Made by a program: the position numbers and the translations under genes
NCBI RefSeq assembly: GCF_958295425.1
Contig: NC_081154.1
Coordinates: 6,297,139 to 6,361,138 of the forward strand
Length of the DNA: 64,000 nucleotides
Direction: 5' to 3'
Origin: Solea solea
Lineage: Eukaryota > Chordata > Actinopteri > Pleuronectiformes > Soleidae
Shown here: positions 11,838 to 24,343 of the stretch, in pieces
Layout: every line of letters starts with the position of its first letter
How positions within the stretch are numbered: position 1 is the stretch's first letter
The notes under the pieces: generated by a model
Database searches by the model: none
What the model was told of the DNA's origin: nothing
The model's input: only the letters and a program-made list of their open reading frames with translations

Positions 11838-12689
11838 GTGAGACTCAAACACGAGTTATTTATCGTAAATCGGCATTTTCTTTAACACATGGTCAACTGT
11901 TACTTACGGTAAAAAAGTTCGTGAGCGGTTTTTTGAAGCTGTACACCGAGCGCGTGAACCGTCATTGACGTAGAACAAGGACGGACCTTATGGTTACGTA
12001 AACAATATCGTCTCCCATCCCCCACCATTATTAGTGGATTTTTGTTATATAGTTTATAAATTTAATTATATTTAACAGTGATTTTAATGTTTTAATTTAT
12101 TAAAAATAATAAAAAAATGTTTAACTATAGTTAACTATAAAAAAAATATCCACCATTGTTTCCGGTTCAAGTTGAGTTTGATTTAATCTGCTGTTCAGTA
12201 TTTCAAATTAACAAATATCTATAGATAAATCACAGTGAAAGACAACAAAAAAACTAGTAGTGTATAAAAACATATACAAGACTCAAAACAGGTATTTTTA
12301 ATGTTTTTATATTTTTTTCACTCTTTATGCTGTTTTATATATTTTAATTTTATATTGGAAGGACAGTCAATGCTTTGGTCAGCTGTTTTTTATTGTAAAC
12401 AAGCTTTGTAAGATAAATAAATGTTGATTTCATTTTGGGGCAAATGACTAGTTGACTAGTAACTGGTGAATAAAGTGGGAAATTAAAGCACTAAATATAT
12501 ATTTATTTGTTTATGTATATTGAGTAGGTTAGTAGTAGTAGGTTACTTACAACTATTGCACACATAAATACTGTGCATAACACATATTGCACACGGTTAA
12601 AAACAAATTGCACAGTCCCTCAAAGCAGCATGACACCATTATCTTTATATCTATCCATTTGTCTGTGTTCATTTACAAACAGGGAGGAA

Positions 12690-12755
12690 TACTGGGAAAC
12701 ACTGGGTTCCAGCCTATCACGGGGAACACCATACAAAGACAAACAACCATTTTGA
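12690..12755. repeat. Fragment of dispersed fish repeat
   Basis: The run with CCAGCCTATCACGGGG and ACAAACAACCATT resembles part of an abundant fish interspersed repeat that also appears near 33985-34170 (AGTCCATCGCAGG..., GACGAACAACCATTC). Only a short piece is present. Confidence 0.45.
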
Positions 12756-14299
12756 TTATATCACTGAAGGTAATTCCAAAGGTTTTTGTTAATGCGGCCC
12801 CAAACGGACAGACGAAATACAAGACAGGGAAAGTTGACAACTTTGGGTAAATATTTACTCCATAAATTCCAATCCAGGTCGACGTATGCGTATTTATACA
12901 GAAAATATGTGACAACCGTTTATGTTTAGTCTTTGGTAGTTCCCTGTACTTAACTGGACGTGATGATGACCATGACCTGGATAACAGAGAACCTTCACTG
13001 ATGTTTAGCTTTAATGTCTGTTTTTGGATTACAAGCTACACTTCTCAGTTCAGTTAGCCATGTGTAGTCATTTCTAAATGCAGTGGTTAAACATATGTCA
13101 GTTCATTAATTACAGAACTGTAATGGATTCAAATGTGTATCAAAAATCTCTTTATAGTCTTACTCACTGTTTGCAGACGTTGAAGCTTTATTCTCAATGA
13201 TTTAAAGAGAGCAGTCACAATGACATACAGGCACAGCTACTACCTCTTATTGTAAAATATGACAAAAACAAGGGGTGGATGTGTGTTTGTGTGTGAAGGT
13301 AAAGGGTATTGCACTAGTTTTTTGTAGGTCTAAACTGTAGAGGAATGGGGTCAATCAATACGGTTGATAAACATATGCAGGTCAGTAGTGAGTTGAGTGT
13401 GGCTCTAAAGCAGTAGTTCCCAACCTTTTGAATAAAATTCAGAACAGATTTTTTTACATTTACAATGACAAATGTCCTTAAACCACCCCCAATTATGGAT
13501 TTTTTGAATGATCTGGGAACAAATTCAGGACATTCAGTGGAGTGTCAATGTAACTTCTCTTACACATCATGACATCCTCTCATTCTGGCCTTCAAAATAA
13601 GAGCCACTTCTTCCTGTATAAACATTTAGCAATAAAAAATCTAATTTAGTTTTGTTATATTTATATTTGTTTTTGCTAAATTTATAATTCATCTTCATCT
13701 TATTTTTTACTGTCTATCCAAACATAAAACAAACTCATTTTTATCACATTTATTGCAGGTAATATCGTCATGGAAATATTCCGCAACAATATTGTGCCGC
13801 TCTAATCCTAAATAAATGTAAATATGTAAATAAAAACATCAGCTCTGTCATGTTGTGCTCACATTATTAAGGGTGGATATAAGTCCCAGGTCTGAATGGG
13901 TTCAGAGATAAATTAATGATTAAAGTTCTGTAATATCTGACTCCTGTGTTCAGCAGAATCAGGACTTGGTCATGGGTTATAGATATACTACTAAAATTAC
14001 TGATGCCAGAAACCTCTAATCTTACCCACAAACCCCAATGAGCAACTGTATTAATAAGTGATTAGCCTCGGCCACTGGGGTTGAACCATCTTCAGTTACA
14101 TTCAGTGTTTGTACATTAAACAACGTACGTGCACATTAGCACCATGTTTAAAAGGCAGCCTGCCAAAAAGTTGAACCCTCAAACTGCGTGGCCAGTACTC
14201 ACTCTGCTGCTTCACAGCTGGACAACTTTGTCAGTGTCGCGCTGACTGGTGTGCCACAGTTCTACAAGTCACTTAAATTGCCAATCATTTCTTACAGTC

Positions 14300-17200
14300 A
14301 TGGTGCTGTGTGGAGCCAAAGCACGGCGCTTCTTGGGGCCCAACGTTTACACGGAGGCCCCCGATGGAGGCTGGGGGTGGGTGGTGGCCGTGGCCTTTTT
14401 CTTGGTCTCAGTTTTCACGTACGGCACCATCAAGAGTTTCGGCATCTTCCTCCAGGACCTGATCGAGGAATTTGAAAAGACGAACAGTCAAGTCTCCTGG
14501 ATTGTTTCCATCTGCGTCTTTATCATGACGTTCAGTGGTGAGTACAGCTACAGATATGAGGGTGCAGAAAAAGTAAAGTCAGATTTCTTGTGGGTGTGAA
14601 TGGGTGAATGGCAAAACTGCAGTGTAAAGCAGCTTTAAATGGTCAACAAGACTAGAAATATAAATACAATCTGACCATTTGGCAGCCCAAGCGAATTGGG
14701 CTTGTAACCACAGGGTTGCTGGTTCAACCCCCTGCCAGATCAAGGACTTGTGTACCCCTGAGCAAGTTACCTAATCCCCATTGGTAATTGGACACTCTAA
14801 ATCCACATCCAGTGGACTCCTAGTGCCAGTTCCAAGCAGAAATGGGAGGGTTGTGCAAGGAAGGGCATCTGGTAGATCTTCCACTGTGGTGACCCCATTA
14901 ATCTGAGATAGCATAGACTGAAATAACAATGAAGATGCCACTGTCTGCTCCAAATGTCCTCAGCTCCTCTCGCCTCGATGATGACCAACCGCTTTGGCTA
15001 CCAACCTGTCGTCATAATTGGGGGTTTGCTCATTTCCTCGGGCACCATCGCCACCAGCTTCACCACCTCCATCCATCAAATGTTCATCACCTACGGAGTA
15101 GTTGCAGGTAGTGGAGTTGTTTCCTTTGTCTCCATTTCTGAACGCCACATGATACTGTTGTTCTTCAACTAGTTGGATTAGTCAACTTTTAAGAACTTGC
15201 ATCTTTTTTCTCCGATTGCAGGCCTGGGCTACTGCCTGACCTTCCTGCCCACTGTGACCATCCTCTCCAAGTACTTCACACGTCGTCGCTCTCTGGTCAT
15301 AGCTGTGGCTTCCACAGGAGAGTCTCTTTCCATGTTCGCCCTGGCACCAGGTGAGCGCAAGAGAGTGTTTATTTACAGTATATACAGTGCATGTAGAGAC
15401 AAGGTTCAGGGGAGCAATTTAGCACAGGTGCCTCGGGTGTAATATAATGCGTAGGCTGCATATTTTGTTTGCCCCTTTCCAACAATTGCAAAGACTAAAA
15501 CTAACAATAAAATGATGCCGTTAACAAGTTTAAAGGTTCAGTGTGTAAGAATTAGTTACATCTAGTGTAAAGTTTGTCTCTGAACTTGAATGGTGTAATT
15601 AGAAGACAACCAAAATCAATAGAAATTGAATAGAAATACAGATTTCTATGTTGAGTGTTGGGCTCATTTTGGCTCATGTAAGTTCACTATTCAACAAGAT
15701 ATATAATTGTCTGTATTTTTCTATTGTTGAGTGTTGGTTTAATTCCGAAGGGGCAAATGCAACGCACCCAGTTTCTGCCCGATTCTTAAATGTTAAATGT
15801 TACTGCTTTAATGCCTCAAATGCAGTTTTATTCTTGAATATTGACTGAATTCCTCCTTCCGACTCTTAGCCTTCTCCGCTCTGAGGGACCATATTGGCTG
15901 GAGACATACTATCGCAGTGATAGGAGCTTTGCAGAGCATCATCATCATCTGTGGCATTCTGCTTCGGCCCATCATTATAAAACCCAGCGTGTCTCAAAAG
16001 ACGGAGACTCAAGAGTTGTCGCCAAAGGAGCAGGACACACTCGGTGCACAGGAGAGCATAGAGGGCAAAAACCCAGAAGAACCCAAGACCATCATGGACT
16101 CACAAGTGCAAAACACTGCCTACAGTTTGGACAACGAGCTGACCAGAAGCTCTGTGAGCACCAGAGACTCCGGCGTCCAGTCTCTAAACGACGCAGAGGA
16201 TAAGACTTTACTGCAGAAACGCGTGGAAAGCGGGGGCGCAGAGGTTAAGAGATCTGAAACAGGGGAGGAGAAAAAGAACGAAGGCGCAGACGGACAGTGT
16301 GCGAAGGATGAGGCGAAGGTGTCTGCAAAGAAGCTTCTGGACTTCTCCATCCTCAGAGAGTGCAACTTCATCTTCTACTGCATGTTCGGGCTCTTCGCCA
16401 CACTCGGCTTCTTCGCCCCTCAGCTCTTCATCATTGAGCTGAGTGTGAGCCGAGGCGTGGGGCGGGACCGCGCCACCTACATGCTCTCCGCCATGGCGGT
16501 AGCTGAGATCATGGGCCGCTTCTCCATCGGGTGGATCATGTCGCGTGACAAGCTCCGGAAGAGGAAGCTGCATGTTCTTCTGGTGTGTGTGATTGCAATG
16601 ACTGCAGATCTGGTGGGATTTACTCTGGTCAGGGAGTTCTATGGACTGGCTGTGTGCTGCGCTCTGTACGGCTTCTTCATGGGGACGCTGGCGTGCACGC
16701 ACATCCCCCTGCTGGCCGAGGACGATGTGGTCGGCATAGAGAGGATGTCTTCGGCTGCTGGTGTCTACGTGTTCATACATAGCTTTGCCGGCCTGGCTGG
16801 ACCCCCACTTGGAGGTAAAAATATGAATTAACTTGAAACGAGTGTTTCCACTTTCGAACAGGATTTATCTTCTCAATTACCTCAGTCTCATCATCTCATC
16901 TCTTAAATCTAATCTTCTCTCATCCCCTTCTCACCATCTCATCTCCTCAGTCTCATCCCCTTTTCACCATCTCATCTCCTCAGTCTCATCCCCTTCTCAC
17001 CATCTCATATCCTCAGTCTCATCCTCTCACCTCCTCAATCACCTCAGTCTCATCCTCTCATCATCTCTTCTCAGTCTAATCATCTCATATCCTCAGTTTC
17101 ATCATCTCTTCTCCTCAGTCTCATCTCATATCCTCAGTCTCATCCTCTCATCACCACCAATCTTCAGATCAGCGTGGCTTAAATTTCATCGTAAAACGCA

Positions 17201-17722
17201 CATTTTTTTCCCATAACTTTTAATTTAGTGTGAGTCAACTAAGTAAGTTTTTTTTTGTGTCATTTGCTTTTTGTGCCTTTAATGTGAGGCCTTTGGTTCT
17301 TTTACGTTTTCGTTTAGTCTTTCATGGATTTTAATGTTACAGAGCAGCCCATAATGCACTTAGGTCTTCTAAAGTTTAACTTTGTAATGTTAAAAATGTG
17401 AAGTTTCTCATACTTAAAAAGGCCAACTGTCATAAAACACTAAAAATGAATAACAACCAGAGACATTTACAAGTGTTTGGTTGAGTATTTACCTTGTGCT
17501 TGTCCTTCTCTTCGACCCGTAGGTGTGCTGGTGGATGTGACTCAAAACTACGGATCAGCCTTCTACACGTGTGCGGCCGGCATGGCCCTGAGCGCCGTCT
17601 TCCTCGGTTTGGTCAAACCCGCCAAGAAAGGATTAATCTGTGGGAAGAGAAGCTCAAAAGACAACACGGACGTTCTAAATCCACAGTGGGACGAGTCCAA
17701 GGAACAGAGTGGAGAACGTTAA
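14300..17722 (+). CDS. slc16a6: Monocarboxylate transporter 7 (SLC16A6)
   Basis: Exons: 14300-14537, 14964-15107, 15222-15350, 15870-16814, 17523-17722. Phases join to 551 aa (human about 523). The first exon enters two bases before the ATG. DGGWGW at residues 22-27 is the MCT signature at the start of TM1. Further landmarks are [18 protein letters not shown], a long charged loop encoded by exon 4 between TM6 and TM7, LDFSILRE, and [21 protein letters not shown]. This is a major-facilitator protein of the plasma membrane; family work links SLC16A6 to beta-hydroxybutyrate export from liver and to taurine transport. Teleosts have slc16a6a and slc16a6b, and this cannot be assigned to one of them from sequence alone. 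AATAAA at 18278-18283 is a plausible polyadenylation signal. Confidence 0.95.
14681..14897 (+). mobile_element. tRNA-derived SINE copy in slc16a6 intron 1
   Basis: The 5' part carries a pol III box-B-like GGTTCAACCCC at 14721-14731 and the body matches the common fish SINE layout (CAAGGACTTGTGTACCCCTG, then GGAAGGGCATCTGG and GTGGTGACCCC). Box A is degraded. Family assignment would need a repeat library. Confidence 0.65.
15531..15805 (+). mobile_element. Decayed copy of the 1075-1368 MITE family
   Basis: Begins TAAAGGTTCAGTGTGTAAG (one mismatch to the family end) and has a weak opposite end (TAAATGTTAAATGTTAC) near 15788-15804. It lies in slc16a6 intron 3 and ends shortly before exon 4. Borders are approximate. 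Confidence 0.45.
16890..17165 (+). repeat. 33-bp minisatellite in slc16a6 intron 4
   Basis: Tandem units built on CTCATCTCCTCAGTCTCATC and CCCTTCTCACCAT, regular at about 33 bp in the left half and decaying into shorter TCATCTC/CTCAGTC units on the right. It encodes nothing in the spliced gene; the pyrimidine-rich strand also contains many CAG acceptor-like trinucleotides. Confidence 0.8.
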
Positions 17723-19067
17723 CAGGACAAAGCTCCCAGTCCTCACAATTCTTCTCAAGCAGCGGCCAACTCCGGCCACATGGACGCTACCGGCAATGAG
17801 GAGAAAATCATAAGTTAACTTAAGCTGATAATGAATGATAAGGGTTGTAAAAAGGTCATAGGTGTAAAAAGACATTTAAAAAGGAAACTGCTGCTGCCAG
17901 AGAGCCCCAGCGTTAAGCCGTTGTTAAACCGTTAAGCCTGTGAAGATCTGGTTTTATTGTGGTTAATCTTGAAGAAACAACGATGCCTTACATACCTGAT
18001 TGTATCACTCAGTGTTTTTAACAGTCACAAATTAGCTTTGATTCACTAAGCTTCTGATATGATCTTGTTTTAATGGACAGTGGTGACAAATAATAGTGGA
18101 ATGTATGGAGTTGTTCATCGCGGACCACGTCGAGTGACATGATGTGCAACTGGAGGTTTATACTGTAATTTCCAAAGAGAAAAATGCATCAGTTTTTATA
18201 TCTTACATGTTCTTACATGCTGGTGATTAATTTAAGCTTTTTATTTAAATCAAACAAAGTCCCACCGTTCAAAAAGAAATAAACATTTAATATTTTTTAG
18301 TTTCTTACAAGCAAATGAAGCATCAAAACAAAGCGCACAAATTCTATGACACGTGTGTCATAGTTTAAATACATGAAGCTCAGGAATTATGTGATTAAGT
18401 GTTTATTTTTTTTCAAGCTTTTGACTAATGTCGAGTTGAAAATGCACTACTGTTTTGATACGAAAGGTCACACTAATTGTTTTTGTATGGACGGTGAATC
18501 CTCACCTCAACCAAGGTTGTTATCTGTATTTTTTAAATCGAGCTGCTCGCAAACACACACACACAAACACAACGTTGCTGGAGGTGCAGAGGGTTGTTTG
18601 ACACACGTGTGTGTGTGTAAATTAAAGTGCTCTAGTATGTTACAATTGAACAGCAGGATCTGTTGCACTGTAATTTTAGAATTTCATAATTCCTACACCA
18701 ACTTCAGAATCCATAGACACTGGAATAACTGGAATAAATGTTTACTTTTATTTACTGTTCTGTTGTTTTTGTGTGTATTCTAATCATGAAGCTCATGCCA
18801 AGCACCACTTACTGGTGAAAGGAAATACTGAATCATATATCAACATATTTCTTCGAATGTGACCGGTTACGATGTAAAAAAGAAATCTAGTGACACAGTA
18901 AATCGTTATATTAATGTTGTTTTAAAAAAATAAAATAATAATAATTAAAAAAAAAAAATCCCATTATACTACTCATTACTGGGTAATTTTACTGTCTAAC
19001 AGTGGATTTGACACCTTTTAAAAAGACCATAAAATTCTCTCACACGCCTGCTGTGGTGCACAATAAG
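17723..19067. other. slc16a6/amz2 convergent 3' region
   Basis: Contains the slc16a6 3' UTR (AATAAA at 18278-18283) and the presumed amz2 3' UTR. No repeat of note except short CA tracts near 18551-18569 and an A-rich run near 18940-18958. Confidence 0.5.
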
Positions 19068-21590
19068 TCAGACACATCTATTTTCCAGTATGTCCAGGCA
19101 CCTGTGGAGCCAAAGTTTAGAATCATGAAAAGCTTCAGTGGGTTTGGGTAAGTGGAGTGGACGCAGAGAGGCAGAGGCTTCGTGTGGTGTGGCGGTCGGT
19201 TTGTCGTCCTCCATCCAGTGCAGCAAAGCCTTAAAGAAAACACAGAAACATTTTATTTAGAAACATCCTACTGCATGTACAAGTGTTCGTCAGTGGTGTA
19301 TCTACAGGATGTGTGAATATACGCTGTATATCCACCACACAAGGACCAAGGCTCCGTATAACGACACAAAAACACCAGGATATAGGGAAAATATAATACG
19401 ATTCATCATATGCACTCAGTCTTTTAGGTCATTTTGAGTAACTCTGAGAGTGTTTATGAATTATTTATATATGATTGGGTCAAGTGCGTGGGTCGGGACC
19501 CAAAAATTTCAGGCTCCCCCCCTCAAAATTAGTCCAAAAAATGACTTTAATCACAGAACTTTATTTAAAAAAAACAGGAAACAATTCAAAACGTGGCTCT
19601 TCAGTCAATATACCTTACCGCAGCCAAAAAGAAAAATCCTTTTTTTAAATCTATAATTTGTGATTTCCTCTATTAATTCAGTTTGTGCCACAGATGTCTG
19701 AACACATATTGAATGTTATTTTTTGTAGTTTTTAATGAATTTTCCAGGTCTAAATGCAAACATTTTTCAATTATTTTGAAGAATAGCGGAAGTTGTTGCT
19801 TTCTGTGATTATTATTTATGGGTTTTTTTCAGTTACCTTGTATCTTTGGGCGATGTTGAAGCCGACTGACACCTGCAGCTTGCGTAGGCAGACGGGACAG
19901 AAATCCAGAGGCCTGCGATCAGACTCCTCTAGGTGATTGGATCCCTGCATGACACAGTTCAACCACTGGCAATGTCTGATTCCAAACATGTGGCCAATCT
20001 CATGTGTCATTGTCTAGAATGCCAAAAATTATATTTTAGTAGTGTGCTGTGGTTTCATAGTATCTAAACTGAGTGAGTGATGACAGTGTTTGACAGAAAC
20101 CTTGCATGATCGCAGCAGCAGAGAGCTGGAGATGGGAGGAGTGTAATATCCGTCAAACACGGAATAATTTCCCTGTTTAAGTTTAACGTGTGCTTTCAGT
20201 CTGCCTGCGTAGTTTCTGCTGTAGAAGTTGTCGTCGTACCGGGCGAAGCTGAAAACACCCATTCCTGGCAAACAGAAGAAACAATTATGAGGTAAACAAG
20301 CAAAATTGGATTGTATGCATTTACATCTTAGCACCACTTAGTGGTAGAACAACCACATTACAAGAACCAAGATTATAATAATAGTTTGCTGCTGTAACAC
20401 AAACATTTCCCCTTTTTTTGGTGAATGAATTCATTATCTGTGACTTACTTGTTTTATTAAAAATAGAAATAATAACTTTACAGAGTTGTACAATTAAAAT
20501 GTTTTCTTTATTGATCAATTGTAGTTCACTTATTATCTCCTCTTTAATATTGTGCCGGAAAATGCCGAGGAATATTAGACAAACCTCACCCTGACTGAGA
20601 GAAGCCTGTCCAAAGACAAAGTTCCAGGAGTCTTTGGGATACAAGTCAATCATCGTGATCCCAACAATACAGAAAGCATGTTTGGGTTTCCTGTCACCCA
20701 GAAATCGTAGCAGATCACCTGAAATTCAAGAGGAAAAAATTAACATATTTCCAAAAAGAATAAAAAAAGAGAAGAACCACACTCTACTCTTTACCGGTGA
20801 GGATCTGCAGGTTGTGAGAGTCGCTGTTGACTCGGAAACAGCATTGTGTTTCGGCGACGGTAACCGGTGGCATCAACTTGACAGAGAGTCCCGTGAAGAA
20901 AGCCTGGCAGTATTTTCTGAGCCACTCCACAAACTGGTCTGTCTGCACTCCCGTCTCTCCAAAAGAACCTAAAAGAAACAGAAGAAGTCAAATAAATACC
21001 AATAATTCATTCAAGATTCAAGCACAGATAAACTGCTTTGTTACAACCAGAGTGGTGCGTTTAAATACCCAAGTTTATTTATTATTATTTAATAAAGTAT
21101 TTGACTGAAGCTTTTTGAGTTTCCAGCTTCTCAAATGTGAATATTTTCTGGTTTATTTGCTCCATTTAACAAAAAAAAAATCAAATCATTAAAACTGAAT
21201 AATTTTGGTTTATTTTTAGACTTTACAGAAAGCTTGGGAAACACGTTTACTGTTCTACAGTGAGTTTGGGATGTTTTTTATATTCTCAGAGCTGAACTCA
21301 CCTATGGTTTGTATATAAACAGTGTTGTGTCCTGTGTCCGGACTCTTCCTGTAAGGATCTGTGTAGAAGCTCTTGAAGTCCTGAGGCTCCTCAGGGTGAG
21401 CAGGGATCCAGTCTGAGTCAGAGTGAACTGTGATGAGTTGGAATAGAGAACCCGGCTGTCCGGCATGAAATCCTTCCTCCAGAAGACGTCGCTCCTGTTC
21501 CGTGTATTTCCTGTAAAGTTTGACTAAGTCCTGGCGATCAGAGAGCAGAGCTGTGCGCAGGGTTTCTGCAGAATGTTGGATCACCTTCAT
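19068..21590 (-). CDS. amz2: Archaemetzincin-2
   Basis: Coding exons in transcript order: 21302-21590, 20795-20968, 20590-20718, 20101-20264, 19837-20013, 19068-19229. They join without frame breaks to 364 aa (human about 360). The zinc-peptidase core is HEIGH at residues 256-260 (catalytic Glu257), followed by Gly263, Cys267, Cys272 and Met274, then CPVC at 291-294. This is the archaemetzincin HExxHxxGx3Cx4CxM pattern with its extra structural zinc cysteines. Other landmarks are TMIDLYPKDSWNFVFGQASL and GVFSFARYD. AMZ2 is an intracellular metalloprotease whose physiological substrate is poorly defined. The ATG is the first codon of its exon, right after the acceptor, so the 5' UTR is on an upstream exon (see 22239-22340). 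Tail to tail with slc16a6, as in the human neighbourhood. Confidence 0.95.
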
Positions 21591-22238
21591 CTGTAGCAGA
21601 AATAAAATAAACTCTAAAACCAGATAATTGATTATCAAAATAGTTATTTAAGAGTTAATAGTCATTTCTCAATGTAAAAAAAAAAAAAAACCCTGGTTAT
21701 ATCTAAGCCCAGTCATTCATACGTTGACTGATAATAAAAAAGATAATGGTATTGCAAAGGGAAAATGTGTAATGGCTCATAGAAGTTATTGTTTCATAGT
21801 GTATGGTATATAATCCGCTAATTTAACAGAGAGGTTAAGCAAAACAAAACCAGATTTATAACACAAAATTAACACATATTATTCTGTTTAAGAGTTCCCA
21901 AAATGTAAAAAGTGAAAATGTATCATTATTTTGACTTATAAATAATAATGCTTCTGGACAATTAGCCCATTTAGCTTACTCTTTATTTCCTTCACCACTT
22001 CCTTTTCTGAAAAGTCTGGTATTAAAACTTTTGTTTGAATAAATCACAGAATAAATATCCTATCGTGTTTTGTTTTTTTTAAAAGCAGCACCTGACTCTA
22101 GAGACGCGGTATTTCACTTATATTATAGTTAACTGCACATATCTGTCACAAACTACGACTCACAGTCAACAAACAACACATCAAATCATTTCATATCGTC
22201 ACTGTATTACAATATGTCGTTTACGACTCACAAATTAC

Positions 22239-22340
22239 CTTGTTAATGGAGGGAAGGACATACAAATCAGAGGATATCACGAAAGGTAATCACCCGGCTA
22301 GTGTTAACAAACGAGCTACTTCCGCCTACGTCATCGTAAA
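22239..22340 (-). promoter_or_regulatory. amz2: Candidate amz2 promoter and non-coding first exon
   Basis: On the minus strand an exon-like segment ends with donor AACAAG|GTAATT (exon edge 22239). Just upstream are an ETS-type CGGAAGT (22318-22324) and a CRE-like ATGACGTA (22327-22334), typical of TATA-less housekeeping promoters. This fits the need for a non-coding exon before the amz2 ATG exon. Confidence 0.5.
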
Positions 22341-22429
22341 CAGAAGGGCAGGTTATTAGTGAAAGTCGGTTTATCAGTTTCGGTCATTTTTTATTTTTAC
22401 GTTCGGCTCCTATGGATATTTTATAACTA

Positions 22430-23085
22430 GTATAATAACTTAGTATATGTGACATCATTCGTACTAGTCAAAACTACAGTTTCAGATTCAAATGTTTTAC
22501 TAGTCAGAATGACTTTCGCCATTCATGTGTACGGGGTTTGTTTGAGATATCTGCAATTCATATAAGTCACAATGGAATTATGACTAGTTAAAATTACGTC
22601 ACGGATATAAGTTATGGTAATTCCAGATAGTCAAACTTGGCGAATAAATGTTAAAATAAGGCCATACATTTCAGACATCCAGAACGTCATCACATTTCAA
22701 GTTTGAGATATCTACAACTCAATTCTGTGGATAATTAGAGATAACTCGAACTTAAATTATGACTGGTCATAATGGCTATCTACAGATATCTATGACAAAC
22801 CCCATAAACATGAATGGCAAAAGTGACGTCGTTCTGACTAGTAAAAACTGAATTTCAGATGTCTGTAGTTTAGTTAAAATGACGTTACAGATATCTGTAA
22901 CGGTAATTCCTGATAGTCAAACTTGGTGATTCAATGTTAAAAAAAGGGCTTGTCATATGTCATAGGTCATAAACCCCATACTATACACATGAATGGCAAA
23001 GGTGACGTCATTGTGATTACTTAAAAACTGAAACTGTTGTTTTGACTAGTAAGAATGACGTTGCAGATATCGTTAGTGAATATCC
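22430..23085. repeat. Complex direct and inverted repeat block
   Basis: Recurring words are GACTAGT, GATATCTG, GACGTCA/GACGTTA and ATGAATGGCAAAAGTGACG. A segment starting GGTAATTCCAGATAGTCAAA at 22616 recurs at 22902 (offset 286). GCCATTCATGTGTACGG at 22518 recurs inverted at 22795-22818 and again near 22974-23001. It looks like two or more overlapping copies of a foldback/MITE family, placed between the amz2 promoter and fam104a exon 1. Confidence 0.7.
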
Positions 23086-23543
23086 TGTGTAGTGTTAAAA
23101 CCGCTCGCCATAACTGCAAAGTACAGACAAGAGTTAACGGAATGAGTTGACGGAATACGAAAGCGGAAGTTTCTGTGTTAGCACAGTGCGGCTAGCAGTT
23201 AGCCCGAAGTAGTTAGCCTGCCAAGTAGCAGCTAGCAGGCTAGTCTGCTGCTCCCCTGAGAATCGCTGTAGCCGTTAGCCCGGTTAGCTTACAGGCGTCT
23301 AGGAGCGGTTTGGCGTTGGCACAGATTCGGGCTGGAGCCGCAGCAGCAGCACAGTGACCGGGCTGAAGGCTTTTGACTGGGGCCAACTTCCTCCGGGACA
23401 ACCCTGACGAGATGAGAGCAAGCTGGCCATAAGTGACTTTGTAGTACGAAATGGTCGTGGAGCTTTAATACGTCCAAACGGTTTTGTATCAGGGATTTCA
23501 CAGAAGCTTCAAGCTTTGCCAAAAAAAAAAAGGGGGAAAAAAC
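23086..23543 (+). promoter_or_regulatory. fam104a: fam104a promoter and 5' UTR region
   Basis: GC-richer stretch before the fam104a ATG. About 23185-23290 holds repeated GTTAGC/GCTAGC hexamers and GCAGCAGCAG. The exon continues to the donor at 23560. The transcription start was not determined. Confidence 0.4.
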
Positions 23544-24299
23544 ATGATGACTTTCAACAGGTAAATATTCATACATATACAGATGCAGCTTATTCATTAT
23601 TACACACACGTAATCACTGTAATACAAAATGGTAGCTTGCTCACATCTAACAATTCTGTCAATATATCTGTATGTTGTAGGGTTTAAAGTCTGTGTTTAC
23701 TCCAGTGAAGTTATGTTAATCAATTTGTCTTTTCTAATAGTAGACACACATGCCATGCCATGTCATGTCACTGCCTCAATGTGTGTGTACATACTTGTTT
23801 TTGTTACCTCTTAAGGACATTTTCTAGCCTAACTACCAACCTTGTCAGGACCAGTAGTCAAAACCTGGTCCTATTGAGGCAGAACCTCATTTCTGAGGGA
23901 GGGGTTAAGTTTAGGAGTAAGATTTGTATTGACTAGGCTGTGTCCTTAGAAGACTAGCTGCACAAACCTGTGTTTGTGTGTTTTAGTGTAGTTGGCTGAG
24001 GACATATTTAGATTCAAACCTATCTTTGTGAGGATATATTGCTTAGTCCTCGCTACATAAAGGACATTTTGAGGGTATATACTTGGTTTAAGGTTAGAAG
24101 GATAAGGGGGTAAGTAAAGGCAATACGTCCATGAGTGTCCTTACCAAGTGTGCTGTACAAGCCTGTGTGTGTTGCTATTTTTGGCTCCTCTTCATTTCCT
24201 CCTCTCATATTTGATGATGTGCCTCTCTCTCCACTCCACCTCCCTCCCTGCATCATTCCTGTCACACTCGTCTTTCTCTTTATGCCCTTTATGCTTTAA

Positions 24300-24343
<44 letters not shown>

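Larger units (their letters stand above)
10542..14297. other. arsg/slc16a6 head-to-head intergenic and 5' region
   Basis: Lies between the two divergent first coding exons. It contains a MITE end (about 11389-11415), a TG/poly-G microsatellite (11545-11603), a CpG-bearing segment with a candidate non-coding exon (about 11640-11837), an AT-rich stretch (12040-12500), a dispersed-repeat fragment near 12690-12755 and a long featureless intron-like stretch to 14297. No protein-coding gene was recognised. Confidence 0.5.

Noticed and set aside
14681..14897. tRNA gene
   Set aside because: Box B is present but no cloverleaf or box A; body matches a SINE.
16208..16780. 190-residue minus-strand open frame
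   Set aside because: It is antisense to slc16a6 exon 4, whose plus-strand translation matches a known transporter; codon-strand shadow.
16890..17165. CRISPR-like regular array
   Set aside because: Eukaryotic context, no unique spacers, decaying unit length: a minisatellite.
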